From: Granulicella sapmiensis
Lineage (GTDB): Bacteria; Acidobacteriota; Terriglobia; Terriglobales; Acidobacteriaceae
Assembly (NCBI GenBank): GCA_026225395.1
Contig: JAMFSR010000037.1
Coordinates: 124,001-188,000 of the forward strand
Direction of reading: 5' to 3'
DNA length: 64,000 nucleotides
The notes below the pieces were generated by a model, which saw only the letters and a list, made by a program, of their open reading frames with translations, searched no databases and was not told the DNA's origin. The position numbers and the translations under genes were made by a program. Below, piece after piece: positions 35,865-44,088 of the stretch; position 1 is the first letter of the stretch; every line of letters begins with the position of its first letter.

Positions 35865-36482
35865 ATCCCACCACTCGACAAACGCTCCGCCAAGTCCTTT
35901 ATCCGCACCAATGAACGTATCCGCGCCCGTGAAGTTCGCGTGATTGACGAAAATGGTGAACAGCTCGGCGTGATGGCGCCCTTTGAGGCGCTGAAGATGG
36001 CCCGCGAGAAGTCGCTGGATCTCGTGGAGATCTCGCCCAATGCGACCCCGCCCGTCTGCAAGATCCAGGATTACGGCAAATACCTGTACGAAAAAGACAA
36101 GAGCGACCGCGCCGCGCGCAAGAAGCAGAAGGTCATCGTCATCAAGGAAGTCAAGTTCTCCGTAACCGTGGATGAGCATGACTACCAGACCAAGAAGAAC
36201 CAGGCCGTCCGCTTCCTCGGCGAAGGCGACAAGGTCAAAGCCAGCCTGCGCTTCAAGGGCCGTCAGATGGCGCATCGCGACCTGGGCTACAAGATCATCA
36301 ACCGCCTGATTATGGACATCGGCGACGCCGGTTTGGTCGAATTCATGCCGCGCATGGAAGGCACCACGCTGCACGCGATCCTCGCGCCCAGCAAGAAGGC
36401 CGAAGTGCAGCAGCCGCCGGCAGCGCCGAAAGCTCCGAAGCCGGAAGCTCCCTTGGCAGCGCCTGCTCCCACCGCTTCCTAA
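35865..36482 (+). CDS. infC: Translation initiation factor IF-3
   Basis: The frame is open from 35676, but the conserved protein begins at SFIRTNERIRAREVRVID. An ATC at 35865-35867 sits 6 bases after GGAGG (35854-35858) and gives a 205-residue product starting PPLDKRSAKSFIRTNER. A non-AUG-family start is the rule for infC, because IF-3 rejects it and so represses its own synthesis. Both domains are present: LGVMAPFEALKMAREKSLDL, and KEVKFSVTVDEHDYQTKKNQ with SLRFKGRQMAH. An Ala/Pro-rich tail follows. A terminator is at 36499. Confidence 0.93.
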   Translation: MPPLDKRSAKSFIRTNERIRAREVRVIDENGEQLGVMAPFEALKMAREKSLDLVEISPNATPPVCKIQDYGKYLYEKDKSDRAARKKQKVIVIKEVKFSVTVDEHDYQTKKNQAVRFLGEGDKVKASLRFKGRQMAHRDLGYKIINRLIMDIGDAGLVEFMPRMEGTTLHAILAPSKKAEVQQPPAAPKAPKPEAPLAAPAPTAS

Positions 36483-36498
36483 AAACTTGCAATAGGAA

Positions 36499-36531
36499 AC
36501 GTCCGCGGCTTTGGCCTGCGGACGTTTTTCG
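36499..36531 (+). terminator. Terminator after infC
   Basis: AACGTCCGC (36499-36507) pairs with GCGGACGTT (36519-36527), followed by TTTTT. infC therefore appears monocistronic, not joined to rpmI-rplT. Confidence 0.7.
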
Positions 36532-36542
36532 TGCGGATGAGT

Positions 36543-37928
36543 TTACCGCTCCAATCCCCACTCGTTCACCCAATGAAATCCGCGATCCAGCAACGGATAG
36601 TGCGTCGGCAACGGGACGCGCGTAAGCGTGAGCACGCCGGCGGTCTTGGCCTCCTTACCGGTGGGCGTGAGCACAAGGTGCGAGCCGTCTGGCTGGGTGA
36701 CCGCGTAGTCGATGAGGCCAGCGAACCCGGAAGCGAGCGTCAGAATGTGCTTCTTCTCGTCGTACTTCGCGTGGGCGCGCCACAGCACGGTAGCGGAGTC
36801 GCGCAGCATTGTCCGGCCGCTTGGTTCGAGGAACAGGTCGGTCATCGGTAGGCCATCACCGGTGGGGTATGGCTTGGGCTTGCCGTCGAGTAGAGCGGAG
36901 TCCACATGCCACTGGCCTGTCAGCGGCGCTGGATGCAGCATGCTGGCGCGCTGATGCCACGCGGACTGTCCCAACTCGGCGCCCGCAGAGCCCACCGCGA
37001 GCAGCGTGCAAACGCCGATAATCAGCGTGTCCTGGCCCATGTGTAAGCGCTTGATCGGCCGCCTCGGCCATGGCGACCACGGCGCTGTGGGAGCCGTCGG
37101 CGTGTGCAGCCAGAAGAACCCGAATAGTGCTCGTAGATCCGGCACGACCACGACCAGTGCCATCAACAGCAGGTGCGCGGCGTAGAGCTTTACCGGCACG
37201 TCGAAGAAGAAGTTGTACAGCACGACGTTGGTGGCGACGAACGCTGTCAGCAGAGTTCCGGCGAGGGCCGTGCGGCGAAAGAGGATCAGTACGCCCGCAA
37301 GGACTTCTGCCGCGCCGCAGATCATCTCGTAAAGCGGGTTGTAGCCAATCATCGTCCACAGCAGGGTCATGGGCGAGATGTTGCCGAACGGTTCATTCAA
37401 CACCGCCAGCGAAGGTGGCGCCATCTGCAGCGGGAACAACTTCGCCATGCCGTAGTTCAACATTGCGAAGCCGAGCGTCAGCCGGATCGTGAAACGAAAC
37501 CAGCCGAACAACTTTGGGTACGTGGTTCCGCGTGGCTTCGACTCATCGACGATAGTCCACACCAGAGTGGCAATAACGGCGACCACCGCCATCACGCCGA
37601 GTGCTATCCAGGCTATCGCTGTGTCACCCGAGCCGGTGTTGTGCAGCTTCGCACCTACGCCCTGGATATGAAACACATGCTGCGCCAGCCACTGTCCGGC
37701 ATGGGTGAAAGGCCAGTTGAACCAGTCCTCAAGATGTTCGCCGATGTGAAACGGAATGATCTCCCAAATCGTCGCATTGCCGCAGCACAGCGCAAAGAGC
37801 ATGAAGTAGCAGAAGGCGAAACGGAAGGCGAGCCGCGTGAGTGGCGACCACTGGACAGGCGCAGCAGGAGCGTCCGGATCAGGCGGAAACGGCGTCAGGG
37901 CGAGGTCTGGAGCAATCTGTGAAGACAA
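36543..37928 (-). CDS. DoxX-like polytopic membrane protein
   Basis: 461 residues with eight or so hydrophobic segments. The middle (FTIRLTLGFAMLNYGMAKLF, LYEMICGAAEVLAGVLILFR, TLLTAFVATNVVLYNFFFDV) follows the DoxX four-helix pattern, flanked by an extra N-terminal helix set and a soluble C-terminal domain (GQWHVDSALLDGKPKPYPTG to ILTLASGFAGLIDYAVTQPD). DoxX proteins are quinone- or thiol-linked membrane proteins. The function of this larger form is unknown. Confidence 0.65.
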   Translation of the reverse strand: MSSQIAPDLALTPFPPDPDAPAAPVQWSPLTRLAFRFAFCYFMLFALCCGNATIWEIIPFHIGEHLEDWFNWPFTHAGQWLAQHVFHIQGVGAKLHNTGSGDTAIAWIALGVMAVVAVIATLVWTIVDESKPRGTTYPKLFGWFRFTIRLTLGFAMLNYGMAKLFPLQMAPPSLAVLNEPFGNISPMTLLWTMIGYNPLYEMICGAAEVLAGVLILFRRTALAGTLLTAFVATNVVLYNFFFDVPVKLYAAHLLLMALVVVVPDLRALFGFFWLHTPTAPTAPWSPWPRRPIKRLHMGQDTLIIGVCTLLAVGSAGAELGQSAWHQRASMLHPAPLTGQWHVDSALLDGKPKPYPTGDGLPMTDLFLEPSGRTMLRDSATVLWRAHAKYDEKKHILTLASGFAGLIDYAVTQPDGSHLVLTPTGKEAKTAGVLTLTRVPLPTHYPLLDRGFHWVNEWGLER

Positions 37929-38004
37929 CGGAAGGCCTTTCGCGCAACGCCTTATTTGGGATGGCTCGATTTTGTCGATTTATTCCGGGCGCGTCAACGA
38001 GCTT

Positions 38005-39423
38005 CTACTTCTTCGAGAGCGATCGCAGCGCGGCCTCTGCGGCAAGATGGCCGCACATGCCGTGGACGCCGCCGCCGGGAGAGGTTGAGGAACTGCAGAG
38101 GAAAAGCTGTGGGTTGCTTGTGCGGTAGCCGCGAGCGGTGGGACGGAAGGCGAGCTGCGTCAGCGTCATCGCGCCGCCGGTGATGTCGCCGCCGGCCAGG
38201 TTGGGGTCCCACGCGGCGAGGGCGGGCCCGTTGCTGGCGCGGCGCGCGAGGATGGCGTCGCGGAAGTCCGGTGCGAAGCGGGTGATCTGGTCTTCAATGA
38301 CCTGCGTAAGGTCTGCGGTGCTGCCCGCGGGGACATGGCAGTAGGCCCACGCGGTATGTTTGCCCTCCGGCGCACGAGTGGGGTCGAAGAGACTCGGCTG
38401 CACGAGCAGAAGGAAGGGACGGTCGTTATTACGGCCGTAGAATGCGTCGTGCTCGGAGAGGGCGATCTCTTCGAGCGAGCCGCCTACGTGGACGGTCGCG
38501 GCTCGTGCGCAGGCTGCGTTGCGCCATGGGATGGGAGCACTCAGCGCCCAGTCAAGCTTGAAGATGCCGGTGCCGGATTTGAAGCTGCGCAACCGGGTCA
38601 GGAAGTTGGGTGCAAGCGCGGAGCCGGCAATGCGCGTCAGCGCGGTGATCGAAGTATCGAAGAAAATGGCGTTCGCGGACGGGAGCTCGTCGAGATGCGA
38701 GACCTCCGCGTTCAGGACGATGCGGCCGCCGAGAGACTTGAAGTAGCTCGCAAGCGCGTTCGAAAGCGACTGCCCTCCGCCGGCCGCGATGGGCCATCCC
38801 GTGGTTTGTCCGGCCGCACCAAGGACCAACCCTGTAGCCGAACTCGCAATGCGCGATAGCGGAAGAACCGAGTGCGCCGCCAGACCGGCAAAGAGCGCTC
38901 GCGCCGGTTCGTTGCGAAAGCTTGTCCGTGCCAGTGTGCGCGCGGGCAGCATGGCAGCCAGGCCGAAGTTGGCCATCGCCACAGGATTTCGCGGGAGGCT
39001 AAGCAGCGGATGCATGATCGCATCGACGATCTTGGGCCAGTCGCGAACGGTAGGGTTGAACAGCGACCGCCACGCGCGCTGATCGTAGGGCAGGAACTGG
39101 CGCGCTGTGTCCTTCAGCGAGTGCTCGAGCAGTGCAGCAGTTCCATCGTCGAACGGATGCGCCAGCGGCGCGGGTGGCTCGATCCAGCGGAGCCCATGTT
39201 CGGCCAGCGGCAGCGATGTGAAAAATGGCGAGCAAACTCCGAGCGGATACACCGAAGAGCCGAGGTCGTGATGGAAGCCGGGCAGCGTGATCTCGCCCGT
39301 GGAGCACGCGCCACCGATCTGGGCGTTACGCTCGTAGATCGTCACGGCCACTCCGCGCCGCGCCAGCGTGATTGCCGCCGCAAGGCCGTTGGGTCCGGAG
39401 CCGATGATGTTAGCGGTTTGCAA
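38005..39423 (-). CDS. Phytoene-desaturase-like NAD(P)/FAD oxidoreductase
   Basis: 472 residues, TTG start. The FAD site (IIGSGPNGLAAAITLARRG) and the following acidic strand end (YERNAQIGGACST) match CrtI-type and phytoene-dehydrogenase-related proteins. The C-terminal TSPGGGVHGMCGHLAAEAAL motif closes the FAD site. Orthologs are often annotated as phytoene dehydrogenase-related without known substrate. No other carotenoid gene is nearby, so a carotenoid role is unproven. Confidence 0.85.
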   Translation of the reverse strand: MQTANIIGSGPNGLAAAITLARRGVAVTIYERNAQIGGACSTGEITLPGFHHDLGSSVYPLGVCSPFFTSLPLAEHGLRWIEPPAPLAHPFDDGTAALLEHSLKDTARQFLPYDQRAWRSLFNPTVRDWPKIVDAIMHPLLSLPRNPVAMANFGLAAMLPARTLARTSFRNEPARALFAGLAAHSVLPLSRIASSATGLVLGAAGQTTGWPIAAGGGQSLSNALASYFKSLGGRIVLNAEVSHLDELPSANAIFFDTSITALTRIAGSALAPNFLTRLRSFKSGTGIFKLDWALSAPIPWRNAACARAATVHVGGSLEEIALSEHDAFYGRNNDRPFLLLVQPSLFDPTRAPEGKHTAWAYCHVPAGSTADLTQVIEDQITRFAPDFRDAILARRASNGPALAAWDPNLAGGDITGGAMTLTQLAFRPTARGYRTSNPQLFLCSSSTSPGGGVHGMCGHLAAEAALRSLSKK

Positions 39424-39449
39424 GGGCTTCCTTGTGGTGTGGCGTGGAC

Positions 39450-40169
39450 TTAGTGCGCGACTGCAGCGGAGCGAAGATCAGCCGAGATAGGAGCAATGGT
39501 GAAGATGCTCAGAAAAATGGCGACAGGTAAGAGCACCAGGAAGCCAAAGTGAGGATAGCCGAATGCACCGAAGGCTCCGCCGAGGAAGAAGAGTCCAACC
39601 AGGAGCGAAAGCAGTAACAGGTGACGGCGGTCTGAATGCACTGCGGGCTGCCGTCCGGACCGGTTCCAATACAAGGCCCTGCCGATTTCAATCCCGATAT
39701 CCGTAATCATGCCGGTGACGTGCGTGGTCCGAATCTCGGCGTGCGAGATCTTGGTGATAATGGCATTCTGCAGCCCCATGCTGAAACTGAGAATGCAAAG
39801 CGTGAACCACGTGCGGTGTGAGACTGCAGGAAGAGCGAGCAGCGCGAGCAGGAAGGCTTCAACGAGCACCGGAACGGCAAACAGGCTTTCGCGGTTGCGC
39901 CGCCTCTCCCAGTTGATGACGAGGGCACAGAACGCGGCGCCCGCAACGAAGCAACCAAGGATCATCGCCGGTCGAATCACGGCATTCAACCCGCGATGAT
40001 CAAGATCCGCAGCCATGGCCGCGACAACTCCAGACATATGCGAGGTGAACTGTTTTAGCGAAAGAAAACCGCTGACATCGGCAGCCCCGGCCGTAAAGGC
40101 AAGCAGCGAGGCCAGCTGCCAGTTGGCTCGTGGGCTTCGATTTCTCGCGGTTAGTTTGCGTAAGGGCAT
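39450..40169 (-). CDS. YoaK/DUF1275 membrane protein
   Basis: 239 residues, six hydrophobic segments. The DUF1275 signatures AFTAGAADVSGFLSL with FTSHMSGVVAAMA, and MGLQNAIITKISHAEIRTTH followed by VTGMITDIGIEIG, are clear. Family function is unknown; a transporter-like fold is likely. It follows tyrS on the minus strand with about 20 bases between. Confidence 0.88.
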   Translation of the reverse strand: MPLRKLTARNRSPRANWQLASLLAFTAGAADVSGFLSLKQFTSHMSGVVAAMAADLDHRGLNAVIRPAMILGCFVAGAAFCALVINWERRRNRESLFAVPVLVEAFLLALLALPAVSHRTWFTLCILSFSMGLQNAIITKISHAEIRTTHVTGMITDIGIEIGRALYWNRSGRQPAVHSDRRHLLLLSLLVGLFFLGGAFGAFGYPHFGFLVLLPVAIFLSIFTIAPISADLRSAAVAH

Positions 40170-40190
40170 TCAGAACGACCATGCCTTCCG

Positions 40191-41558
40191 TTATGCCGTC
40201 CACTTAATGCGGACGGTCTTCTTGCCCAGGCGAATGGTGCCGGTTTCGCCGAACGCTTCGCGCGAGAGCACCTTGCCGATAAACTTTTCGCCGTTGATGG
40301 AGACAGCGTTTTCCAACAGCTTGCGGGTAGCCTCGCCGGTGGAAGCAGCCAGCCCGCAGAGCTGCAGCAGCTTGGCGACCCGCAGCTGCGGTACCCCGCC
40401 GCCATCGACCTTCGGAGCGCTGAGGCCCTCACTCGAGACGGACACACTGACCTCAGGCAGGTCTTCGAGGCTGCCCACACCCTTCTGCTGAAACTGCGTA
40501 GCCCAGTTCTCGGCGGCAGCAGTGGCTTCTTCGGCACCATGGAAGCCTGCAGTGATCATGTGGGCGAGGTTCTTCTTCGCCTGCATGGGATGCAGGTCGC
40601 CGCGCTCCACGGTGGCGCGCATGGTGTCGATCTCAGACTGCCGAAGATCGGTGAGGAACGTCCAGTAGCGCCACATCAGGTCGTCGTTGATGCTCATCAG
40701 TTTGCCGTACATCTCGGCAGCGGGTTCGTTGATCCCGATGGCATTGCCGAGTGACTTGGACATCTTCTGCACGCCGTCCAGGCCTTCGAGGATCGGCGTC
40801 ATCAACACAATCTGCGGCTTCTGGCCGAAGTGCTTCTGCAGGTCGCGTCCACGCATCAGGTTGAACTTCTGGTCTGTGCCGCCAAGCTCCACGTCGCACT
40901 CCAGCGCGACGGAGTCGTAGCCCTGCGCGATCGGGTAGACGAGCTCGTGCAGCGCAATCGGCTGCTCTCCGTTGAAGCGCTTATGGAAGTCTTCGCGCTC
41001 GAGCATCTGCGAGACGGTGAACTGGGCGAGCAGCTTGACGAGGTCGTAGTAACCAAGCTCTTCGAGCCACTCGGAGTTGTAGCGAACCTCGGTCTTCGAC
41101 TCGTCGAGGATCTTGAAGACCTGCTCTTTGTAGGTCCGTGCGTTCACATCGATCTCTTCCGGCGTGAGCGGCTTGCGCGTGACGTTGCGGCCCGTTGGGT
41201 CGCCGATCAGTGCGGTCGAGTCGCCGATGAGGAAGATGACGGTGTGGCCGAGGTCCTGGAAGTGCTTGAGCTTGCGCATCAGCACGGTGTGGCCCAGGTG
41301 AAGGTCGGGCGCGGTAGGGTCGAAGCCGGCCTTGATGCGCAACGGCTTGCCGGTCATGCGCGAGGTTTCAAGCCGCGTGATCAGGGCATCGGGCGCGGTA
41401 GAGCCGGCCGCGGGGATGAGCTCGGCAGCGCCCTTGGTGATCAGGTCGAGCTGCTGGGCGATGGGCAGGAACTCCTGCTTTGCGGGCGCGGCTGCGGGCA
41501 GCACTGCTGGTGGCTGGGCGGGGGTGGAGAGTTCGGTAGATAGGATTTCTTCGGACAT
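40191..41558 (-). CDS. tyrS: Tyrosyl-tRNA synthetase
   Basis: 455 residues. Charges tRNA-Tyr. Class I signatures: HLGHT and KMSKSLGN. The C-terminal S4 RNA-binding domain is present ([20 protein letters not shown]). The N-terminus has about 40 extra residues rich in Ala/Pro ([16 protein letters not shown]) before the conserved part. A TATACT box sits in the short gap shared with the divergent DUF3253 gene (about 41570). Confidence 0.95.
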   Translation of the reverse strand: MSEEILSTELSTPAQPPAVLPAAAPAKQEFLPIAQQLDLITKGAAELIPAAGSTAPDALITRLETSRMTGKPLRIKAGFDPTAPDLHLGHTVLMRKLKHFQDLGHTVIFLIGDSTALIGDPTGRNVTRKPLTPEEIDVNARTYKEQVFKILDESKTEVRYNSEWLEELGYYDLVKLLAQFTVSQMLEREDFHKRFNGEQPIALHELVYPIAQGYDSVALECDVELGGTDQKFNLMRGRDLQKHFGQKPQIVLMTPILEGLDGVQKMSKSLGNAIGINEPAAEMYGKLMSINDDLMWRYWTFLTDLRQSEIDTMRATVERGDLHPMQAKKNLAHMITAGFHGAEEATAAAENWATQFQQKGVGSLEDLPEVSVSVSSEGLSAPKVDGGGVPQLRVAKLLQLCGLAASTGEATRKLLENAVSINGEKFIGKVLSREAFGETGTIRLGKKTVRIKWTA

Positions 41559-41601
41559 AGTGGCATCTCAGAGTATAGAGAAGCCAGCGGCTGGAGGGGT
41601 C

Positions 41602-41871
41602 TTGCAGGAAGCTGAAGAGTTACAAACGAGGCTGGAAGCGGTGATTCTGCGTCTCCTGAGGGAGCGCGCTGCGGGGAAAACCATTTGTCCCAGTGAGGTG
41701 GCGAGATCGGTCGCGGGCAGCGAGGTGCGATCGGTATGGGAGCCGCTGATGGGGCCGACGCGGCAGGCAGCGGGACGTCTGGTTGCAGAAGGCAGGGTGG
41801 TGATCACGCAGCGTGGTCGTGTGATCGATGGCGGGACTGCAAAAGGGCCCGTGAGATTGCGACTGCGCTGA
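41602..41871 (+). CDS. DUF3253 small protein
   Basis: The start chosen is TTG 41602, just after ggagggg, giving 89 residues. The sequence ICPSEVARSV, then VWEPLMGPTRQAAGRLVAEG and VVITQRGRVIDGGTAKGPVR, matches DUF3253, a winged-helix-like fold of unknown role. The frame extends far upstream over tyrS, but that part is antisense and unlikely to be coding. Confidence 0.75.
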   Translation: MQEAEELQTRLEAVILRLLRERAAGKTICPSEVARSVAGSEVRSVWEPLMGPTRQAAGRLVAEGRVVITQRGRVIDGGTAKGPVRLRLR

Positions 41872-41925
41872 AGCGAAACGCTCGCTGCTGTCTATGGAGA
41901 GGCTTGGAACAGCTTCTAAGGGGAG

Positions 41926-42120
41926 ATGGCAACTGTGAAGAAGTCGACAAAGAACAACACGGGCGGTGGACAGGCTTGTTGGCCTGGGTTCAAGCGCGTC
42001 CCGGGCACGGAGGCCGGCAGCAAGGGTAGCTGCGCACCCAAAGCGCGGAAGACCGGCGCGGAGAAAAGGGCTGATAGTCGGGCCGCGGCAGCGAGCAAGC
42101 GCGAAAAGGGATTTGAGTAG
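41926..42120 (+). CDS. Small conserved-looking basic protein
   Basis: 64 residues, ATG with ggggag upstream. The core KKSTKNNTGGGQACWPGFKR then VPGTEAGSKGSCAPK has two cysteines, Gly turns and many lysines, as in small hypothetical proteins of several phyla; the tail is Lys/Arg/Ala-rich. Function unknown. Confidence 0.55.
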   Translation: MATVKKSTKNNTGGGQACWPGFKRVPGTEAGSKGSCAPKARKTGAEKRADSRAAAASKREKGFE

Positions 42121-42149
42121 CCGGTTGGATAGCCGCGAGCCAGCGGACT

Positions 42150-42155
42150 TATACT
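42150..42155 (+). promoter_or_regulatory. Candidate -10 (TATACT) of the YjbR gene
   Basis: TATACT ends 7 bases before the ATG, with TTGGAT 19 bases upstream. If used, the mRNA is leaderless. Confidence 0.4.
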
Positions 42156-42162
42156 TTGGCCC

Positions 42163-42633
42163 ATGGATGTCGAGCGAGCACGGACATTTCTGAAAGCGCT
42201 GCCGTACGTCGTGGAGACGCAGCAGTGGGGCGACAACCTTGTGTACTGGGTGGGTGATAAGGCAATCGGCGGCAAAATGTTTGCACTGATTGACCTGAGC
42301 GGCGGCCTGGCGCATGGGGTGGGGATGTTTTCGGCCGGGCCGGAGCGTTTCGCGGAGCTTGTCGAGCAGGATGGCCTGATACCGGCGCCGTATATGGCGC
42401 GGATCCATTGGGTTGCGGCGGAGCGTTGGGACGCGTTGCGAAACTCCCAGTGGGAAGAAGGGTGGGTGGCAGCACACCAGATCACGCTGGGCAAGCTGCC
42501 GAAACGAGTGCGGGAGGTTTTGGCAATGCCGGCGAAGGAGCAGGCGAAGCTGCTTGCGGATCGCAGGAAGGTGCTGGCGGAGAAAGCCTGCGTGGAAGAG
42601 CCTGCGAAAAAGAAACGGCAGCCCCCGAAGTAG
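42163..42633 (+). CDS. MmcQ/YjbR-family DNA-binding-like protein
   Basis: 156 residues. The family pattern is clear: FLKALPYVVETQQWGDNLVY, GGKMFALIDL, PERFAELVEQDGLIPAPYMA, then HWVAAERWDALRNSQWEEGW. YjbR proteins have a CyaY-like fold with proposed double-wing DNA-binding. A Lys-rich tail (EEPAKKKRQPPK) is added. Function unknown. Confidence 0.82.
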   Translation: MDVERARTFLKALPYVVETQQWGDNLVYWVGDKAIGGKMFALIDLSGGLAHGVGMFSAGPERFAELVEQDGLIPAPYMARIHWVAAERWDALRNSQWEEGWVAAHQITLGKLPKRVREVLAMPAKEQAKLLADRRKVLAEKACVEEPAKKKRQPPK

Positions 42634-42661
42634 ATTCGGGACTGCCCTCCTGGCTCGAGGC

Positions 42662-43063
42662 TTAAGCCGTCGGCGTTGCTTTGGTGGTAAAGATGCCCGC
42701 GAAGTTGGCGCGATAGCCGTAGAGGACGACCAGCCAGAGAACCGTCGCAACCAGTCCGGCAGCGATTCCGACTCCACCGGTCAACAGCAGGTGGAAGCAC
42801 AGGATGTTGACCAGCACCGGCGCCAGAAAACAAAGTCCCAGCGGCGCTGTTCCGCCGATCAGGATTAGTAGACCGCCGAGGAGTTGAAACACGCCGACGA
42901 CTTTGATCCAGCCGCTGCTGGCAAAGGCAGTAAAGAAGTGTCCCGCCAGCGAGTCCGCCGGAGGTGGGGGTGGTGCAGGAAGGAAAGCGTGAATAATGTT
43001 AGCCCCGAAGACAACGAACATGAGGCCAAGTAGGATGCGGCAGATGAGGACGACGATCTTCAT
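42662..43063 (-). CDS. DoxX-like membrane protein
   Basis: 133 residues from ATG 43063 (SD aggag, a little distant). Four hydrophobic helices: VLICRILLGLMFVVFGANII, IKVVGVFQLLGGLLILIGG, APVLVNILCFHLLLTGG and GLVATVLWLVVLYGY, with a Pro-rich loop. It is divergent from an SDR gene across an operator-like region (43183-43220), so both may answer to one regulator. Confidence 0.75.
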   Translation of the reverse strand: MKIVVLICRILLGLMFVVFGANIIHAFLPAPPPPPADSLAGHFFTAFASSGWIKVVGVFQLLGGLLILIGGTAPLGLCFLAPVLVNILCFHLLLTGGVGIAAGLVATVLWLVVLYGYRANFAGIFTTKATPTA

Positions 43064-43182
43064 AGCGATAGGCTCCTGAAACGCAAGATGCAGATGGGGG
43101 CCCATACCGGCTCCGGCGGAACTGGTACGACGAAAATAAGATGCCCACCTTTATAGCAGGGTGCAGATAATTTGCTCCATAT

Positions 43183-43220
43183 CAGTTACTTACGGGTAAC
43201 CACTTACCGCTGGGTAACTG
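43183..43220. promoter_or_regulatory. Operator-like repeats between DoxX and SDR genes
   Basis: CAGTTAC (43183-43189) and GTAACTG (43214-43220) form an inverted repeat; GGGTAAC occurs as a direct repeat at 43194-43200 and 43212-43218, and GTTAC/GTAAC and CTTACC variants lie between. Such symmetric GTAAC boxes are typical of HxlR, TetR or MarR operators. Confidence 0.5.
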
Positions 43221-43253
43221 GTCAGCCGTGGGTGGGCCTGATAGCGTTTGTGT

Positions 43254-44063
43254 ATGACAGAGAAGACATTAGAACCCGGCGTGCCGCTTTCGCTCGCAGG
43301 CAAAGTAGCGCTGGTGACAGGTGGATCCCGCGGCATTGGCGCCGCTACTGTAAGGCTGTTCCGGCAATCTGGCGCCCGCGTAGTGTTCAGCTATCGCACG
43401 GCAGAAGAGCAGGCAGCGGCGCTGGTGCAGGAGTGCGGCGGAGAGGCGTTTTGCCGCTCGCTGAGGCAAGAGCTGGCGACCGTCGAAGATGGCCAGGCCC
43501 TTATTGAGGCGGCCGCGGCGGTTTTTGGCGGGATCGACTGTCTCGTGGTCAACCACGGCATCTGGCCACCGCAGGACGTCGCGATCGCCGCGATGAGCAT
43601 AGCCCAGTGGCGCGGCACCATGGGCGTCAACCTCGATAGCGTCTTCGGGCTCGTCAGCGCAGGCGTGAAACAGATGCTCGCGCAGCAGCTCGGCATCAAA
43701 GGTATACGAGGCCACGTGGTGCTCGTCGCCTCTACCGCTGCCCAGCGCGGCGAAGCCTTCCACGCCGACTACGCAGCCAGCAAAGGCGCACTGCTCTCGC
43801 TGACCAAGAGCCTTTCCAGCGAGCTCGCCCCGCAGGGCATCCTGTGCAACTGCGTAGCGCCAGGCTGGGTCAGCACGGAGATGTCGGCTGGAACCCTGAC
43901 CGACCCAGCCGCGTCAAAGAGAGCGTTGGGCTTGATTCCTCTCGGCCGCGCGGCTGACCCGGAAGAGATCGCCGGTCCTATTCTGTTTCTTTGCACACCC
44001 TGGGCCGGATTCGTCTCCGGCGAGGTGTTCAATGTGAATGGTGGAGCTGTATTGGTCGGTTGA
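43254..44063 (+). CDS. Short-chain dehydrogenase (FabG-like)
   Basis: 269 residues from ATG 43254. Classical SDR motifs: TGGSRGIGAATVRLF, NHG in place of NNAG (LVVNHGIWPPQD), serine in VLVASTAAQRG, and catalytic YAASKGALL. Likely NADPH-dependent. The weak NNAG and context (DoxX partner, repeats upstream) suggest a stress or xenobiotic role rather than fatty-acid synthesis. The plus-strand composition changes from G-rich to C-rich within this gene. Confidence 0.85.
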   Translation: MTEKTLEPGVPLSLAGKVALVTGGSRGIGAATVRLFRQSGARVVFSYRTAEEQAAALVQECGGEAFCRSLRQELATVEDGQALIEAAAAVFGGIDCLVVNHGIWPPQDVAIAAMSIAQWRGTMGVNLDSVFGLVSAGVKQMLAQQLGIKGIRGHVVLVASTAAQRGEAFHADYAASKGALLSLTKSLSSELAPQGILCNCVAPGWVSTEMSAGTLTDPAASKRALGLIPLGRAADPEEIAGPILFLCTPWAGFVSGEVFNVNGGAVLVG

Positions 44064-44088
44064 CGGGCCAAAAGAGAAAGATGGGTGC

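Noticed and set aside
43160..43170. GGTGCAGATAA resembles the XerC arm of dif (GGTGCGCATAA) near the skew switch
   Set aside because: No matching XerD arm (TTATG-type) follows at the right spacing, so I do not call a dif site.
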